From Luidia sarsii (lineage: Eukaryota > Echinodermata > Asteroidea > Paxillosida > Luidiidae), in NCBI GenBank assembly GCA_949987565.1, contig OX465111.1:9009202-9073201 (forward strand): a DNA stretch of 64,000 bases, given 5' to 3'. A program made the translations under genes and the position numbers. The notes under the pieces are model-generated. The model saw nothing but the letters and a program-made list of their open reading frames with translations. It was not told the origin of the DNA and did no database searches. This document shows, one piece after another, positions 12,201 through 19,721 of this stretch (the first letter of the stretch is position 1; the number at the start of each line of letters is the position of its first letter).

Positions 12201-15200
12201 ATAATAGGTTTGCGGTGACAGCGGGAACTCGACGTTATGAACAGTGTACTCCGTTCGTCTTCATGAGACTGCTGGATTGTAACTGGAAGTGAACTTATGT
12301 AATGTAGAGAGAGATCCCGCCTTCACCCTTCACTGGTCTAATCATCAGGATCCATTTGCTATTCCCACCATGAAAACCTTCAAATCCCATAGGCCATATA
12401 ATAAGCATAGAAACATTCGTTTGCATCTATGATATACAACAAAGCTTTGGTCATTTTATAGAATCGCGCATGTATACATGTTTATACTTATATAATATAA
12501 TGTTTACGATGCTATCTTTGTTTCTAGATAAAGGAGGAAAGTAATGGACGAATCCAGCGTTATGAGGTGACCGATCGATCAGTTGTGTTTTACATCGATG
12601 AGGTAAATAAATATTGGTATATAGGTAGAACAATATGGATTTGGAATTGAAATAAAAACATTGTCTTTGCTGATCAAGATATTCAGGTTAATTATTTTCT
12701 TAGTAAATTATGTTAATGTTTTACTTTTAATAGATCATGAATTTGAATGGAGTTAAAAATGTCTTGCATGCGATAAAAAAAGATGTTGAAGTGTTATAAA
12801 AAGAGAGCATCTGCTAATTCTGTCTCCCTAACTGCGTTTTACAGATCCAGAATGCAGAAGATACCTTCATACAGTTCCATGCTCTGCGTGAATATAATGT
12901 TAGCAAACTCCAGCCAGTAAAGATTCATGTATATGACTTCTACAATCCAAGTACGTAAACAATTATCCTGCATAATGAGGATTCAAGTCCAATCTTGAGT
13001 TTTGTGACATCACTGCAAAGAATATTCATTACCTTTCCTTTGATATCAATATTTTTCCGTACGTTGCCGAAATTTAACGTTAGGACGTGAGAAATGCATA
13101 GTTATAACGGAAACCACTTTTCGAGAAAACCGGCTTTAAAGTTTGAGCTCATACACCCGGCGCCCCGACAGGGATTGCAGCGTAAACGCAGACGCACTTA
13201 CGAATGTCATGAATGAAAAAGATCATTCTGCTCATACCAAATATGCCCCCCAAAATTCAAGCCGTTTACTCTAAAAGGACTTTTATCTCTATGAAAAATA
13301 GAGGTTTCTCTATTACTCGATTAAAAGTCAACTTTTACGTCATCAATGTGATTATTTCTTGCTGGGACCCATAAATATTCATATGGAAATAATAAAGCAT
13401 TAGGTCATAAACATCCTGAGTTGTTTTTTGACTTGGATGGTTCTATTTGTCTTAGAGCGCAACGATAGCTACTAATTTACCCGGGATCTTACTGAAACCT
13501 TTGAACAATTTTGAAAAATCGGAAAGAAAACAATTACTGGACTGGACTTGAACCCCGGCCGAGATGTCGGCTTTAGCGTACCTACAGTAATACTATTATT
13601 AAATAATGATGCATATATATATATGCCCTAATGGTACCAGTGAGAAATGTTCGCAGCTTGAAAAAAATCCTCATAACTTTTAAGTTAAAAGCAGTGAGGG
13701 GAGTATGTGTGGGCGACTCAATTTAAGGCAAACTTAGTTATTAATCAACGACAACTTGATGATTTTTGATTGCAGCTGTTGAGTGTGTGAAGTTTATCAG
13801 TCTCAACGAAGGCTCTGCTTTGCTGGGTACACTATGCACAGGAAACACATGCGTATGTGCTACAGGTTCGTTAAGAGTTACAATATACTTTTACGCGGCC
13901 ATTCATAAACAGTATTTATCGCTTTGTGTGATATGTCACATATACCTATAGTCTGTGCATACTACAAGAAGCCTAATACAACGTGTGACGCTGCCACTTC
14001 TGTTCTTCTGTCCTTCCAAGATGATCTTACTATTTGTCACAATGTCTTTCTATCTATCTCTCTATCCCGCGGTGTCTGTCTACATCTGTGTCCGTTCTCT
14101 TTCTCTGTCTCTCTCATGTATCCCTGCGCGTCCATTCGTTCATAATTCTTTCATTCGAGATCCATGTCCAGATTCTAAAAACCTTTTATTACAATCAACA
14201 GGGAAATGTGCCCACGATCCATACTCAAACACAACTGACTTTCTAGTATACGAGATGAGGGACAAAGCATGCAAATCAGCGTCCCATTTCGGTAAGTATA
14301 TTCTTGACATTGCCTTGTTTTTTTTAAGACTGATTAGAGTACACGAAGGTCAAAGAAGGTCATACTTTGTCAAACTCAAGGTATAAATAACATACCTGTG
14401 TAAGTTTAACCATGTCATGAGAAAAAACAATGGAAACGAAATTAAATTCTAACTTGTTCAGGTATATGCTACATGGTGGAACAGTCGTTGGAAATTTCAA
14501 CAAATTGACTCTTTTCTGAAAAAGGCCGATTTTCGCGCCATAAAATTGCACGGAATGTCTGATTCCATTACAAACTTTCTGACGAGTAGGCCTATAGTTA
14601 TAACTAAATTTGCAATGTCCGAAAATTGAGGACTTTGTAAATGCTCAACAATAATTGGAAATGATGAAATATTACTGGTGCCACCGAGAACACAGCTTGC
14701 ATATTTTAAAAGGACTCAGACTTGGACTCGGATAGCAAGTACTCGGACTCGGGAGGGAAGCACTCGACTACTGCACTGACTGAGTTCAATAACATATTCA
14801 TCATTCAGCGAAAGGGACTCAAAATGAGCATCACTATAATTATTGTTATTTACACTCGGACACGGAAAATGGCACAATCATACATTAGGTTATGTCTCTT
14901 TTCCGCAGCCAAATGCAGCATTTATTAAATTACAACTGTCTGGTCCGATCTGTATGCTGCTGAAGACTGCAACTGACTGGCCGTGTCCAGCTGGCGCCAG
15001 CCTTTATATACACGGACCTTGGGTGGTGCATACCACAAGTTTCAGATTGCCCATCTCGCTTGGGTAATTACCCATAAGGGTTTTAACCAACTTCCCGCTG
15101 CCGAGTATCAATTATTTTATCTTTAGAGATAAAATGGCTTATTTTACAGCGTACGAGGTGCGTGTTAAAAGTTGGAGAGATGAAGGGAGTTTTCGTATCT

Positions 15201-15832
15201 ACACCATGACAGTCCTTACCCCACTCAAACTCGGTAAGATTCGACTATTTTTAAACAGTATTCTAGCAATACCCTGTGCTTGTACTCATATAAAGGTGCA
15301 TATATTCGTTCTTACGACCACGTATTCGGTCACAGCACTGTTTTGTATCAATTCTATTACTAATGCGTAATTCCAGGTTTAGACAACGTATATAAGAGTC
15401 AGAAAAGGACCTTCTGGATGACTAAGTCATGTGAAACGACTAACATAAAAAGAAAGAAATATCTGATCATCGGAAGTGGAGGGCTGGCTGCTAAGAACAA
15501 TAAGGGACAGACGGAGTAAGTATACATATTACGGGCTCAGTATTTGACACTCCCTTTAGAACTTAAAACACCACAATGTTTCAAAATGCATGCGATCCAG
15601 TGAAGTGATCTGTTGCCTTTCTGGTTATTTGTTTGTGCCATAGCTATGATGTGTTTTTCAATATATGTCATTACTATACGGCAGGTACAAATACGTCATT
15701 AATGAAGAAACATCAATATACGATTGGCCTTCTCCGAGGAGAATTCTGAGCCCAGGAGGAAAAGCGAAGCAAATTAAGAAGAAGCTGGAAGAGCTTAAGG
15801 AACAATTGATTGCCAATGGCTGTCCTACCTAA
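1..15832 (+). CDS. C3: Complement C3-like thioester protein, 3' part (17 exons, 5' partial)
   Basis: Secreted thioester protein of the C3/C4/C5-alpha-2-macroglobulin family. In known members, activation exposes the thioester, which bonds covalently to target surfaces as an opsonin. Seen: 17 exons joined by GT-AG introns with consistent phases, 2112 nt, 703 residues plus stop. Order (window residue numbers): thioester domain with GCGEQ at 39-43 (Cys40), catalytic-type His155 in VHHKDM, DGGF and STQ near the domain end (~305-313), CUB/MG8 region (~314-520), Cys-rich linker (~521-573), C345C domain (~574-703) ending GCPT like vertebrate C3 (GCPN). The Cys-to-His spacing (115) is almost that of human C3 (116). 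The terminal C345C domain separates it from A2M, CD109 and insect TEPs; the intact thioester excludes C5. A C4-like name remains possible, but invertebrate genes of this kind are normally called C3. The signal peptide, MG1-MG7 and anaphylatoxin region are off the left edge. Confidence 0.93.
236..669 (+). other. Intron between exons a and b
   Basis: GTAATT...TATAG intron of 434 nt. I see no repeat, RNA gene or coding signal in it. Confidence 0.85.
670..745 (+). CDS. C3: C3-like exon b
   Basis: 76-nt exon between GTATAG and GTAAGC. It encodes ELNFRKADGSFAVW and ends in STW, joining the next exon's LTAFV to give the STWLTAFV core typical of thioester domains. It enters in phase 1 and leaves in phase 2. 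Confidence 0.9.
746..1690 (+). other. Intron between exons b and c
   Basis: 945-nt GTAAGC...AACAG intron. AT-rich single-copy-looking sequence; the short open frames have no recognisable homology. Confidence 0.85.
1691..1856 (+). CDS. C3: C3-like exon c (catalytic His)
   Basis: 166-nt exon after TTAACAG, ending ATGACG|GTAAGC. It holds LTAFVSKV, the DGSFQE motif and VHHKDM. The second His (residue 155) aligns with the catalytic His of C3, which favours ester bonds to hydroxyl groups. Leaves in phase 0. Confidence 0.92.
1998..2098 (+). repeat. Degenerate TCTG/TCTA pyrimidine-rich tract
   Basis: In the intron between exons c and d. Imperfect TCTG and TCTA repeats (CTGTCTGTTTGTCTGTCTCG near 2058-2078). 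Simple-repeat decay product. Confidence 0.6.
2612..2818. mobile_element. 201-bp TAA-flanked MITE (PIF/Harbinger-like)
   Basis: Element 2615-2815 with perfect 29-bp terminal inverted repeats (2615-2643 and 2787-2815; outer ends GGCCTCTTGTC and GACAAGAGGCC), bordered by TAA at 2612-2614 and 2816-2818. Long TIRs, no coding capacity and a 3-bp TAA target duplication fit a non-autonomous PIF/Harbinger-type element. The family assignment is inferred from the TSD only. It sits in the intron between exons c and d. Confidence 0.8.
2901..2978 (+). CDS. C3: C3-like exon d
   Basis: 78-nt, 26-codon exon after TTTTGTAG and before GTAAGT. It encodes KVSLSAFILIALLEC, the helix matching the DMALTAFVLISL stretch of C3. 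Phase 0 at both ends. Confidence 0.9.
2979..3540 (+). other. Intron between exons d and e
   Basis: 562-nt GTAAGT...AATAG intron. The open frame at 3008-3346 shows no homology and is read as chance. Confidence 0.8.
3541..3709 (+). CDS. C3: C3-like exon e
   Basis: 169-nt exon after TTGCTAATAG, ending AACGACG|GTATGT. It encodes LTRPYAIAITAYALAKAQ, matching the SYTVAIAGYALAQ helix of C3. Phase 0 in, phase 1 out. Confidence 0.92.
3710..5118 (+). other. Intron between exons e and f
   Basis: 1409-nt GTATGT...TGCAG intron. It contains a short separated inverted pair, GATGCGATTCGG near 4219 and CCGAATCGCAT near 4303, perhaps from a decayed foldback element. Otherwise nothing recognised. Confidence 0.75.
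5119..5333 (+). CDS. C3: C3-like exon f (end of thioester domain)
   Basis: 215-nt exon after GAATGCAG and before GTAAGC. It encodes IEIETTSYALLALLEMED and then NWLTDQSNYDGGFVSTQ, matching VEATSYALLALL and YGGGYGSTQ of C3. Phase 1 in, phase 0 out. The first few residues (VSNTRFW) are the least conserved. Confidence 0.92.
5631..5792 (+). CDS. C3: C3-like exon g (start of CUB region)
   Basis: 162-nt, 54-codon exon after TTCAACAG and before GTAAAT. It begins DTVIALQALSAYAAR, matching ATFMVFQALAQY of C3. Phase 0 at both ends. The following intron carries the 30-bp minisatellite. Confidence 0.91.
5940..8044. repeat. 30-bp minisatellite, about 70 copies, intron 7
   Basis: Head-to-tail array of a 30-bp unit built from GTGCAGCTTAGTCCAT followed by ACATTCCACTGAAT or GCAATCCACTGAAT. 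The two subtypes are intermingled. A shorter variant lacks part of GTGC and so creates CTGAAAGCTTAGTCC (an AAGCTT site). Units at 7486-7640 form a two-unit higher-order pattern (CATGCAATCC then CATACAGTCT). Because 30 is a multiple of three, both strands show long decapeptide open frames (…YGLSCTFSGM…, …QLSPYIPLNV…), but these lie wholly inside the intron 5793-8690. Confidence 0.95.
8200..8668. repeat. Degenerate ~18-21 bp array (TATTCATATACCTAGTG-like)
   Basis: Directly downstream of the 30-bp minisatellite, in the same intron. Repeated, diverged units resembling GTATTCATATACCTAGT occur at irregular 17-22 bp spacing up to just before the acceptor of exon h. The period is loose, so this is an old or AT-slippage-prone array. 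Confidence 0.7.
8691..8759 (+). CDS. C3: C3-like exon h (CUB region)
   Basis: 69-nt, 23-codon exon after TTTTTTTCAG and before GTAAGT. It encodes NISVFFDTKGSGLGQFK, matching the FTVTAEGKGQGTLSV strand of C3. Phase 0 at both ends. Confidence 0.88.
9206..9625. repeat. Diverged tandem duplication in intron 8
   Basis: Two related segments, about 9206-9370 and 9371-9625. They share, in order, TGCGTACA.TGA.TCGT, GGCC.GGTGTC.AAT.GGG, GGGTCTCAAATATTG.ACA and GGGATGGAAATG. The second is longer by an internal insertion. Not recognised as a known transposon. Non-coding. Confidence 0.65.
10158..10235 (+). repeat. tRNA-like SINE head remnant (intron 8)
   Basis: Contains a perfect pol III B-box, GGTTCGAGTCC, at 10214-10224. 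About 40 nt upstream is a tRNA-like stretch GATAATTAGAGGGCCGGTAC. No clean acceptor stem can be formed, so a tRNA-derived SINE remnant is likelier than a functional tRNA. Confidence 0.45.
10618..10739 (+). CDS. C3: C3-like exon i
   Basis: 122-nt exon after TTTTCACAG, ending GCGAG|GTAAGC. It encodes FESVYYVP, a short acidic stretch and LNYNIRAR. This matches the CUB-to-MG8 passage of C3. Phase 0 in, phase 2 out. Confidence 0.9.
10995..11495. mobile_element. 495-bp TAA-flanked foldback MITE (PIF/Harbinger-like)
   Basis: Element 10998-11492 with inverted ends (AGCCGCGTTTCCACTGGACT and its complement) flanked by TAA at 10995-10997 and 11493-11495. The left part contains a perfect 34-bp hairpin (11003-11036 and 11045-11078, loop of 8). 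The interior repeats CGGTTACTTTAACCGAG- and CTCGGTTAAATTTGAC-like segments in both orientations. There is no coding frame. A TAA duplication with long subterminal inverted structure suggests a Harbinger-type non-autonomous element. In the intron between exons i and j. Confidence 0.8.
11577..11623. repeat. Palindromic TATACAG microsatellite
   Basis: A TATACAG repeat that switches strand at TATACTGTATAC, so the tract can fold on itself. Intronic. Confidence 0.8.
12074..12161 (+). CDS. C3: C3-like exon j (MG8)
   Basis: 88-nt exon after AAATCAG and before GTAAGT. It encodes GMAIIDVGLYSGYKP and DGDLKN, matching ATMSILDISMMTGFAP and DTDDLKQL of C3. Phase 2 in, phase 0 out. Confidence 0.93.
12162..12527 (+). 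other. Intron between exons j and k
   Basis: 366-nt GTAAGT...TCTAG intron; nothing recognised. Confidence 0.85.
12528..12602 (+). CDS. C3: C3-like exon k (MG8)
   Basis: 75-nt, 25-codon exon after TTTCTAG and before GTAAAT. It encodes IQRYEVTDRSVVFYIDE, matching ISKYELDKA and TLIIYLDKV of C3. Phase 0 at both ends. Confidence 0.92.
12845..12950 (+). CDS. C3: C3-like exon l (MG8)
   Basis: 106-nt exon after TTTTACAG, ending AATCCAA|GTACGT. It encodes FIQFHALREYNVSKLQPVKI and HVYDFYNP, matching [20 protein letters not shown] and KVYAYYNLE of C3. Phase 0 in, phase 1 out. Confidence 0.93.
12951..13775 (+). other. Intron between exons l and m
   Basis: 825-nt GTACGT...TGCAG intron. It contains the minus-strand tRNA-like segment listed separately and an AT run near 13613-13624. 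Otherwise nothing recognised. Confidence 0.8.
13532..13600 (-). repeat. tRNA-like SINE head remnant (minus strand)
   Basis: Read on the minus strand it contains GGGGTTCAAGTCC, close to the pol III B-box/T-loop consensus. The ends TACTG and CCAGTA could pair as part of an acceptor stem. The upstream A-box is weak. Probably a SINE head, not a working tRNA. Confidence 0.35.
13776..13865 (+). CDS. C3: C3-like exon m (Cys-rich linker)
   Basis: 90-nt exon after GATTGCAG and before GTTCGT. It carries four Cys, including the LCTGNTCVCAT motif that matches LCRDELCRCAE ahead of the C345C domain in C3. Phase 1 at both ends. Confidence 0.88.
13866..14201 (+). other. Intron between exons m and n, with TCTA/TCTG tract
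   Basis: 336-nt intron starting GTTCGT. From about 14045 to 14122 it is a degenerate TCTA/TCTG/TCTC pyrimidine repeat that probably extends the polypyrimidine region. Confidence 0.75.
14202..14291 (+). CDS. C3: C3-like exon n (start of C345C)
   Basis: 90-nt exon after AATCAACAG, ending CATTTCG|GTAAGT. It encodes GKCAHD and RDKACKSASHF. The ACK-type start matches the beginning of the C345C domain (ACEPGVDY in C3, ACKPEIAY in C5). Phase 1 at both ends. Confidence 0.9.
14292..15149 (+). other. Intron between exons n and o
   Basis: 858-nt GTAAGT...TACAG intron. About 14710-14785 has degenerate GGACTCG-type repeats (GACTTGGACTCGG, ACTCGGACTCGGG). The remainder shows nothing recognised. Confidence 0.75.
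15150..15233 (+). CDS. C3: C3-like exon o (C345C)
   Basis: 84-nt exon from acceptor CTTATTTTACAG, ending AAACTCG|GTAAGA. It encodes AYEVRVKSW and TMTVLTPLKL. An in-frame acceptor 21 nt upstream (TTTAGAG|AT, exon start 15129) would add seven residues. The 15150 start is preferred because ACKSASHFAYEVRV then has exactly the spacing of ACKPEIAYAYKVSI in C5, and its pyrimidine tract is better. Phase 1 at both ends. Confidence 0.85.
15377..15515 (+). CDS. C3: C3-like exon p (C345C)
   Basis: 139-nt exon after AATTCCAG, ending ACGGA|GTAAGT. It encodes KRTFWMTKSCETTNIKRKKY and LIIGSGG, matching QRTFISPIKC and EEKKHYLMWG of C3. Phase 1 in, phase 2 out. Confidence 0.92.
15685..15832 (+). CDS. C3: C3-like terminal exon q
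   Basis: 148-nt coding part of the last exon, after TACGGCAG. It encodes EYKYVINEETSIYDWPSP, a Lys/Glu-rich helix and ANGCPT followed by TAA. The motifs match YIIGKDTWVEHWP and FGCPN at the C-terminus of C3. Phase 2 in. Confidence 0.93.
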
Positions 15833-15914
15833 AGGCGACGTTTGCTGAACACTGGCTTCATCACACTTTGTATACTGTATTAGATTTAAAACCTTAAATG
15901 GTCTCTGAAATGAA

Positions 15915-15920
15915 AATAAA
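15915..15920 (+). terminator. Poly(A) signal of the C3-like gene
   Basis: Perfect AATAAA 83 nt after the TAA stop, followed by a T/G-rich stretch. The 3' UTR would therefore be short, roughly 15833-15940. Confidence 0.8.
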
Positions 15921-15949
15921 AAGTCAAGTTTATTTTCTACTATCATTTA

Positions 15950-17260
15950 GGGATCTGAGGTTTACAAACATATTGATAAGCATCTTTTTTTCTAAGTGCG
16001 TGCAGAACTTGGTCATCTTTTTTGGCAAGCTTCTTTATTCTTAGTGGAGTCAGAAATTGCTCATCTTCTTTCACCTTTAAAAATATATGAAAGATTTATT
16101 CACCTTTTAAAAATTCTCGTTAGCATAAAAACTAAAAACTTGCAAATACACCACCAAAACGAGTGTGAAATACGGTTTGAATATTAGCAACATTGCAAAA
16201 CAGTTCTGTTACACTGATTTAAGTAAAAACAATTCTACTGCATATATCCTTTAATAGCGAAAGGGAAAATGAATTCCCAGTCAAACTCTATTCTGCTCAT
16301 TTGTTGAATCATAATAAAGAAATGCATTAAATAATGCTACGCCTATAATATTAACCGAAGTAACCTGCGACATAATTTTGTTTCAGTCCAAGGAACATCT
16401 AGCTAAGTTAAGTATTTTAAGTAATTGAATGGTTGTCGAAAAATGATTTGCTTGCGTGAGCTGAAATAAATTATTACTCATTTTGTCATGCAAATAAAAT
16501 CGTAAATAGTTGGATTAACTAGATAGAAATTGTTGACATTGTTGTAAAAACTTGGGTTTGGGAAATTTCATGTATGTTTTGAAGCAATGTCCAATATTGT
16601 TTCGCACCCTGTGTCAAAGAAGGATAATTTTTTCTGTTGGCAATCCGTCTTGAATATAATTTGGACCATCTTAGTGTCATTTCTTTCCTGTTTAACTCAC
16701 GAACGCCTTAACGGATCATTTGCTGTAGCGTCGACATGAAAGCAGGGTGTGATCTCCATTAAAGCCACACTATTTGGGAGGCCACAATCTGGGCTGGATA
16801 GCTCCGATGGTAAGAACACTAGAACGCAAAACCAGAGGTATCGGGTTCAAATCCCGGTCGATAAAGACTCATGACTTGAACAAGACCTAAAATGGGCTTC
16901 AAAATTAACATGCAACATGTCTCCAATGTTCAATGATCTAAATACTAGCATGATTTCATATCTTTATTGATTACTTCAGCTACAAAAGATAGTAACAATG
17001 TATTATTTTACTAATACAGTATTACTTAGCAGTTGTTAATTGTTCTTAAGGTTATATAAATGAAATTAATGCATGCTCTGCTAAAAGTTTTCCCTTTTTA
17101 ATATCAGTATGAAAAATATACGGCCTGACGTTAAACGGTTATGAAGCATATTTTTTGGCAGTAAATCAACAGGTTTAGGGATACGTCTGCAGGATTTATT
17201 TTAGTACACAACCGATTGGGTTTCAGTTGAATGATCCTATGATGACATCAACCATTTGCA
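15950..17260. other. Intergenic DNA downstream of the C3-like gene
   Basis: AT-rich non-coding sequence between the poly(A) signal and the first satellite relic. Apart from the tRNA-like segment at 16791-16862, no gene, RNA or structured repeat is supported. Confidence 0.7.
16791..16862 (+). repeat. tRNA-like SINE head
   Basis: GGATAGCTCCGATGGTAAGA resembles the D-arm/A-box of tRNA. CGGGTTCAAATCCCG (about 16842-16856) is a T-arm with strong stem pairing and a B-box-like loop. The 5' and 3' ends do not pair as an acceptor stem, which fits a tRNA-derived SINE head rather than a tRNA gene. The body downstream was not recognised. Confidence 0.55.
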
Positions 17261-17261
17261 C

Positions 17262-17377
17262 ATGATTTAGTGTTCTGCACTCTTTACTCTCTGACAACGA
17301 AATTCAAAAGCCCGCCGCCAACTGCCATGCCATTCATAAACCATTCGATTCCGGGGTGTGGCTGTTTTTCATTTATT
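17262..17377 (+). repeat. Isolated, internally deleted relic of the 1.72-kb satellite
   Basis: TTCTGCACTCTTTACTCTCT through GCCATGCCATTCA matches the monomer interior. It then jumps to ATTCGATTCCGGGGTG and GCTGTTTTTCATTTA, omitting about 120 bp. It lies 0.9 kb before the array proper and keeps the 7-bp CGCCGCC segment that many array monomers have lost. Confidence 0.85.
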
Positions 17378-18289
17378 TTTAAATCTTCGCACAAACCCTG
17401 AGTAAATAATAAGGTGTTTAAAAAACTGCCGTTAACATCAACGTCCCATTTGGCCCATCTAGATGGGCATTTGCATCATCTTTGCATTCGGCCTATATGG
17501 ATGGGGCAGGGAAGGAAGTGCAGTGGACCGGTACAGAGGCCTTAAGAGCTCTATATAGATCCGTGCACACGGGACGACCCTGGAGGTCCCTGGGATCTGA
17601 AAGCTTGGTCTGACACCGCGTAACTTCTTGTCTCTCTGGCTTTCCGTATTTTTTTGTATTAGGCCCACTGATATTAATAGGAAATTATACATGTATTAAA
17701 GGTGCATTTTTTTAGTCAATTATTTTTTCCCAGTCCCTTGCCCCCCCCCCAAAAAGGAATAAATAAATGTTGTGTTTTCTGTAGGCAACAAGGTTGAGTC
17801 CGGCCCAAGACTTATTTTAGACATCGACTTCTTTTAGTGACTATACCCTAAATATTTCATCTAACGTTCAAGAAATGACTAGGTTCACAAAAATTGCCTC
17901 TCTCGGATTGATTTATTATATATGGACTAGGATGGTAAAATAATTGATATTACATGGACCTTAAATGGTTCAGGGGGAAATTTGATTTTAATTAGTTTGA
18001 GAGATAATTGTACTAGACACTTAAAGTAAAATAGTTTGGAGCAATTGGGATTCAAATAACTTGGGTGATAATTGGATTTCAATTAGTTCTAAAGATAAAT
18101 GGATTTGACACTAAAACAGTTGGGCAATTGGACACTGTGCAACCTGATCTCTCTCACTCTCTACGTATAATTGAACAAAATTTTGAGTTACCTGGAAACA
18201 GCCGTCGTGCAACTACGCACGCAAAAGCCATTGAGTCAAAAGACTCACGTGTGGAAACTTCCACTGGTCATTCATTGACGAACGTGAAT
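17378..18289. other. Spacer between satellite relic and array
   Basis: No similarity to the monomer seen. A C9 run is present near 17741. About 17975-18135 has loosely repeated ATTTGATTTTAATTAGTTTG / GGATTTCAATTAGTTCTAAA phrases, perhaps an old short tandem repeat. No gene supported. Confidence 0.6.
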
Positions 18290-19030
18290 GTTAAACTCGG
18301 CTTCAGACGACCCGCGTGTTCAATGTTCGATTTCGCGTGTAATTTGGCATCACCTGGGCTTGAAAGGCGGCCCTATTTTATCTTTAGAAGTAGAGGGATG
18401 GATATGCAGAAATTCGGCGTGGACGCCTGCACACGAGTTGCCTCAACTTGATCATCGTCGTCTCGGCTGACATCCTACCGAGAAACCTAGCCCAACCTTC
18501 ACCATACCCGTTGTTTCGGAATTAATCCGTCCCTAACTTATATCAAAACGAAATCAATGACTCGCATTCGCCGACCCCTATCTTGCTATCTTCACGAAAG
18601 ATCCGTGACTGAATGTTGCTAATAGCATTACGGAATCAAAATTAACAAAATTTACCTTAATTGCGACCGAATTATCCCAATAACGCGCACTATTTTGTTT
18701 TGGTGTGTGCGTGACGAATTACATCCAAATGTGATAGCGGAAGCATGACCGTTCAGCTGGAATAGCGCCCTCAATACGTATAAAATACAGGTTACTTCGT
18801 TCTGATGCAGGATACGTCGATGCAAAAATACGTCTCGCGTCTGATCAATTCCCTACACTTTTAGAGTTTCCAGGGACAATTTCCACCGAAATTGCGAGAC
18901 TCCCGTACGTAAACTAATGATTCAACGTGACTTCATTCGTTTTCTTTGGTTATTCTTATTGATGGTTTTTGTGTGTGTGGAAAAACGAGCCATGAAAGTA
19001 GGTTTAGTGCGCAGCGCTCTCTACCGGATC

Positions 19031-19195
19031 ACAACGAAGTCCACAAGCTCGGCTGAAATGCCAGAGCCCCTTATTACACAGTTTGACTAAAGTGTTAGAC
19101 GTGTGAACTTGTTACGCAATGCAGATGGCCTTGTGTAAAAAAAAACCCACACAAAACAAACCGCTCGTCTAACAGCATGTAGGTAGTTTGATCAC
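19031..19195 (+). repeat. Monomer module M1 (tRNA-like), first full monomer
   Basis: First of three related modules in each monomer. It starts ACAACGAAGTCCACAAGC, has GCCAGAGCCCCTTATTA, then 90 bp from its start GCAGATGGCCTTGTG (GCAGGTGGCCTTGTG in most copies; A-box-like), CCGCTCGTCTAACAG (anticodon-arm-like) and GTAGTTTGATCAC (B-box-like, decayed). Copies sit at the same place in other monomers. Confidence 0.6.
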
Positions 19196-19267
19196 TATAA
19201 TTGGGGCACATTTTCATTTCCATGTTTTGTTCTGCGGGATTCAGTATTCTGCACTCTTTACTCTCTG

Positions 19268-19440
19268 ACAACGAAATTCAAAAGCCAACTGCCATGCCAT
19301 TCAAAATCCGGCTCGCCTATAAATGTATTAGTTGTGCTCAAAATAATGTCGCGTGAATCAGACGACCTTGCGCAAGAAACACAAGGCTAACAACAGAAAG
19401 GTTCGTGGTTCGATTCCGGGGTGCTGCTGTTTTTCATTTA
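19268..19440 (+). repeat. Monomer module M2 (tRNA-like, intact B-box and T5)
   Basis: Starts ACAACGAAATTCAAAAGCC, has GCCATGCCATTCAAAATCC, then 91 bp from its start CAGACGACCTTGCGC, GGCTAACAACAGAAAGG and a perfect B-box GGTTCGATTCC (19407-19417), followed by GCTGCTGTTTTT, a possible pol III stop. The right half resembles the 3' half of a tRNA. A matching acceptor stem was not found, so a working tRNA is unlikely. Confidence 0.6.
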
Positions 19441-19555
19441 AACTATACTTCACAAGTTCTATATATATTTATATAAAATCTTGGTTACGCCCAGTAGTTC
19501 AGTAAAGTTATGAAGCCTTCTCAGGCCTGTATTCGAACTTGTGAAGTATAGTTTA
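19439..19555. repeat. 21-bp inverted repeat pair within the monomer
   Basis: Perfect 21-bp arms at 19439-19459 (AAACTATACTTCACAAGTTC core) and 19535-19555, separated by 75 nt containing CTATATATATTTATATAAAA. In many internal monomers the left arm has two substitutions (AAACTAAACTTAACAAG) while the right arm is unchanged. In the long-form monomers the left arm is intact and the right arm has lost its last base. Confidence 0.85.
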
Positions 19556-19721
19556 GTCAGCACCGGAGGATACTAGTCTAACCACGGAAAGAGTATGGTA
19601 ATTCCGAAACGTTGATTCCCTTGGTTCTTTGCAGAAGAGCGCATACATGTAAAAAGATACATCTCAGACGGTGTAACCGCAAACTATTCCAAACAATATC
19701 ATATTTATACGAACAATTTCG

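Noticed and set aside
13955..14386. Open frame of 143 codons
   Set aside because: It spans a TCTA/TCTG simple repeat and intron sequence and is out of frame with the C3-like exon n inside it.
15129..15149. Earlier acceptor for exon o
   Set aside because: In frame, but it adds seven residues to a segment whose length otherwise equals C5 exactly, and its pyrimidine tract is weaker. Kept only as an alternative.
1..15832. Alpha-2-macroglobulin, CD109 or insect TEP identity
   Set aside because: A terminal C345C domain with the ACK start and GCPT end is specific to complement C3/C4/C5-type proteins.
19407..19430. Functional tRNA gene in each monomer
   Set aside because: The B-box and T5 are good, but no acceptor or anticodon stem pairs convincingly and the A-box is weak.
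19561..19613. Hammerhead ribozyme in the satellite monomer (CCGGAGGATAC...CCGAAACG)
   Set aside because: The first box is CGGAGGA, lacking the essential CTGA core. Another candidate, CTGACAA...GAAAC near 21917, also breaks a required G.
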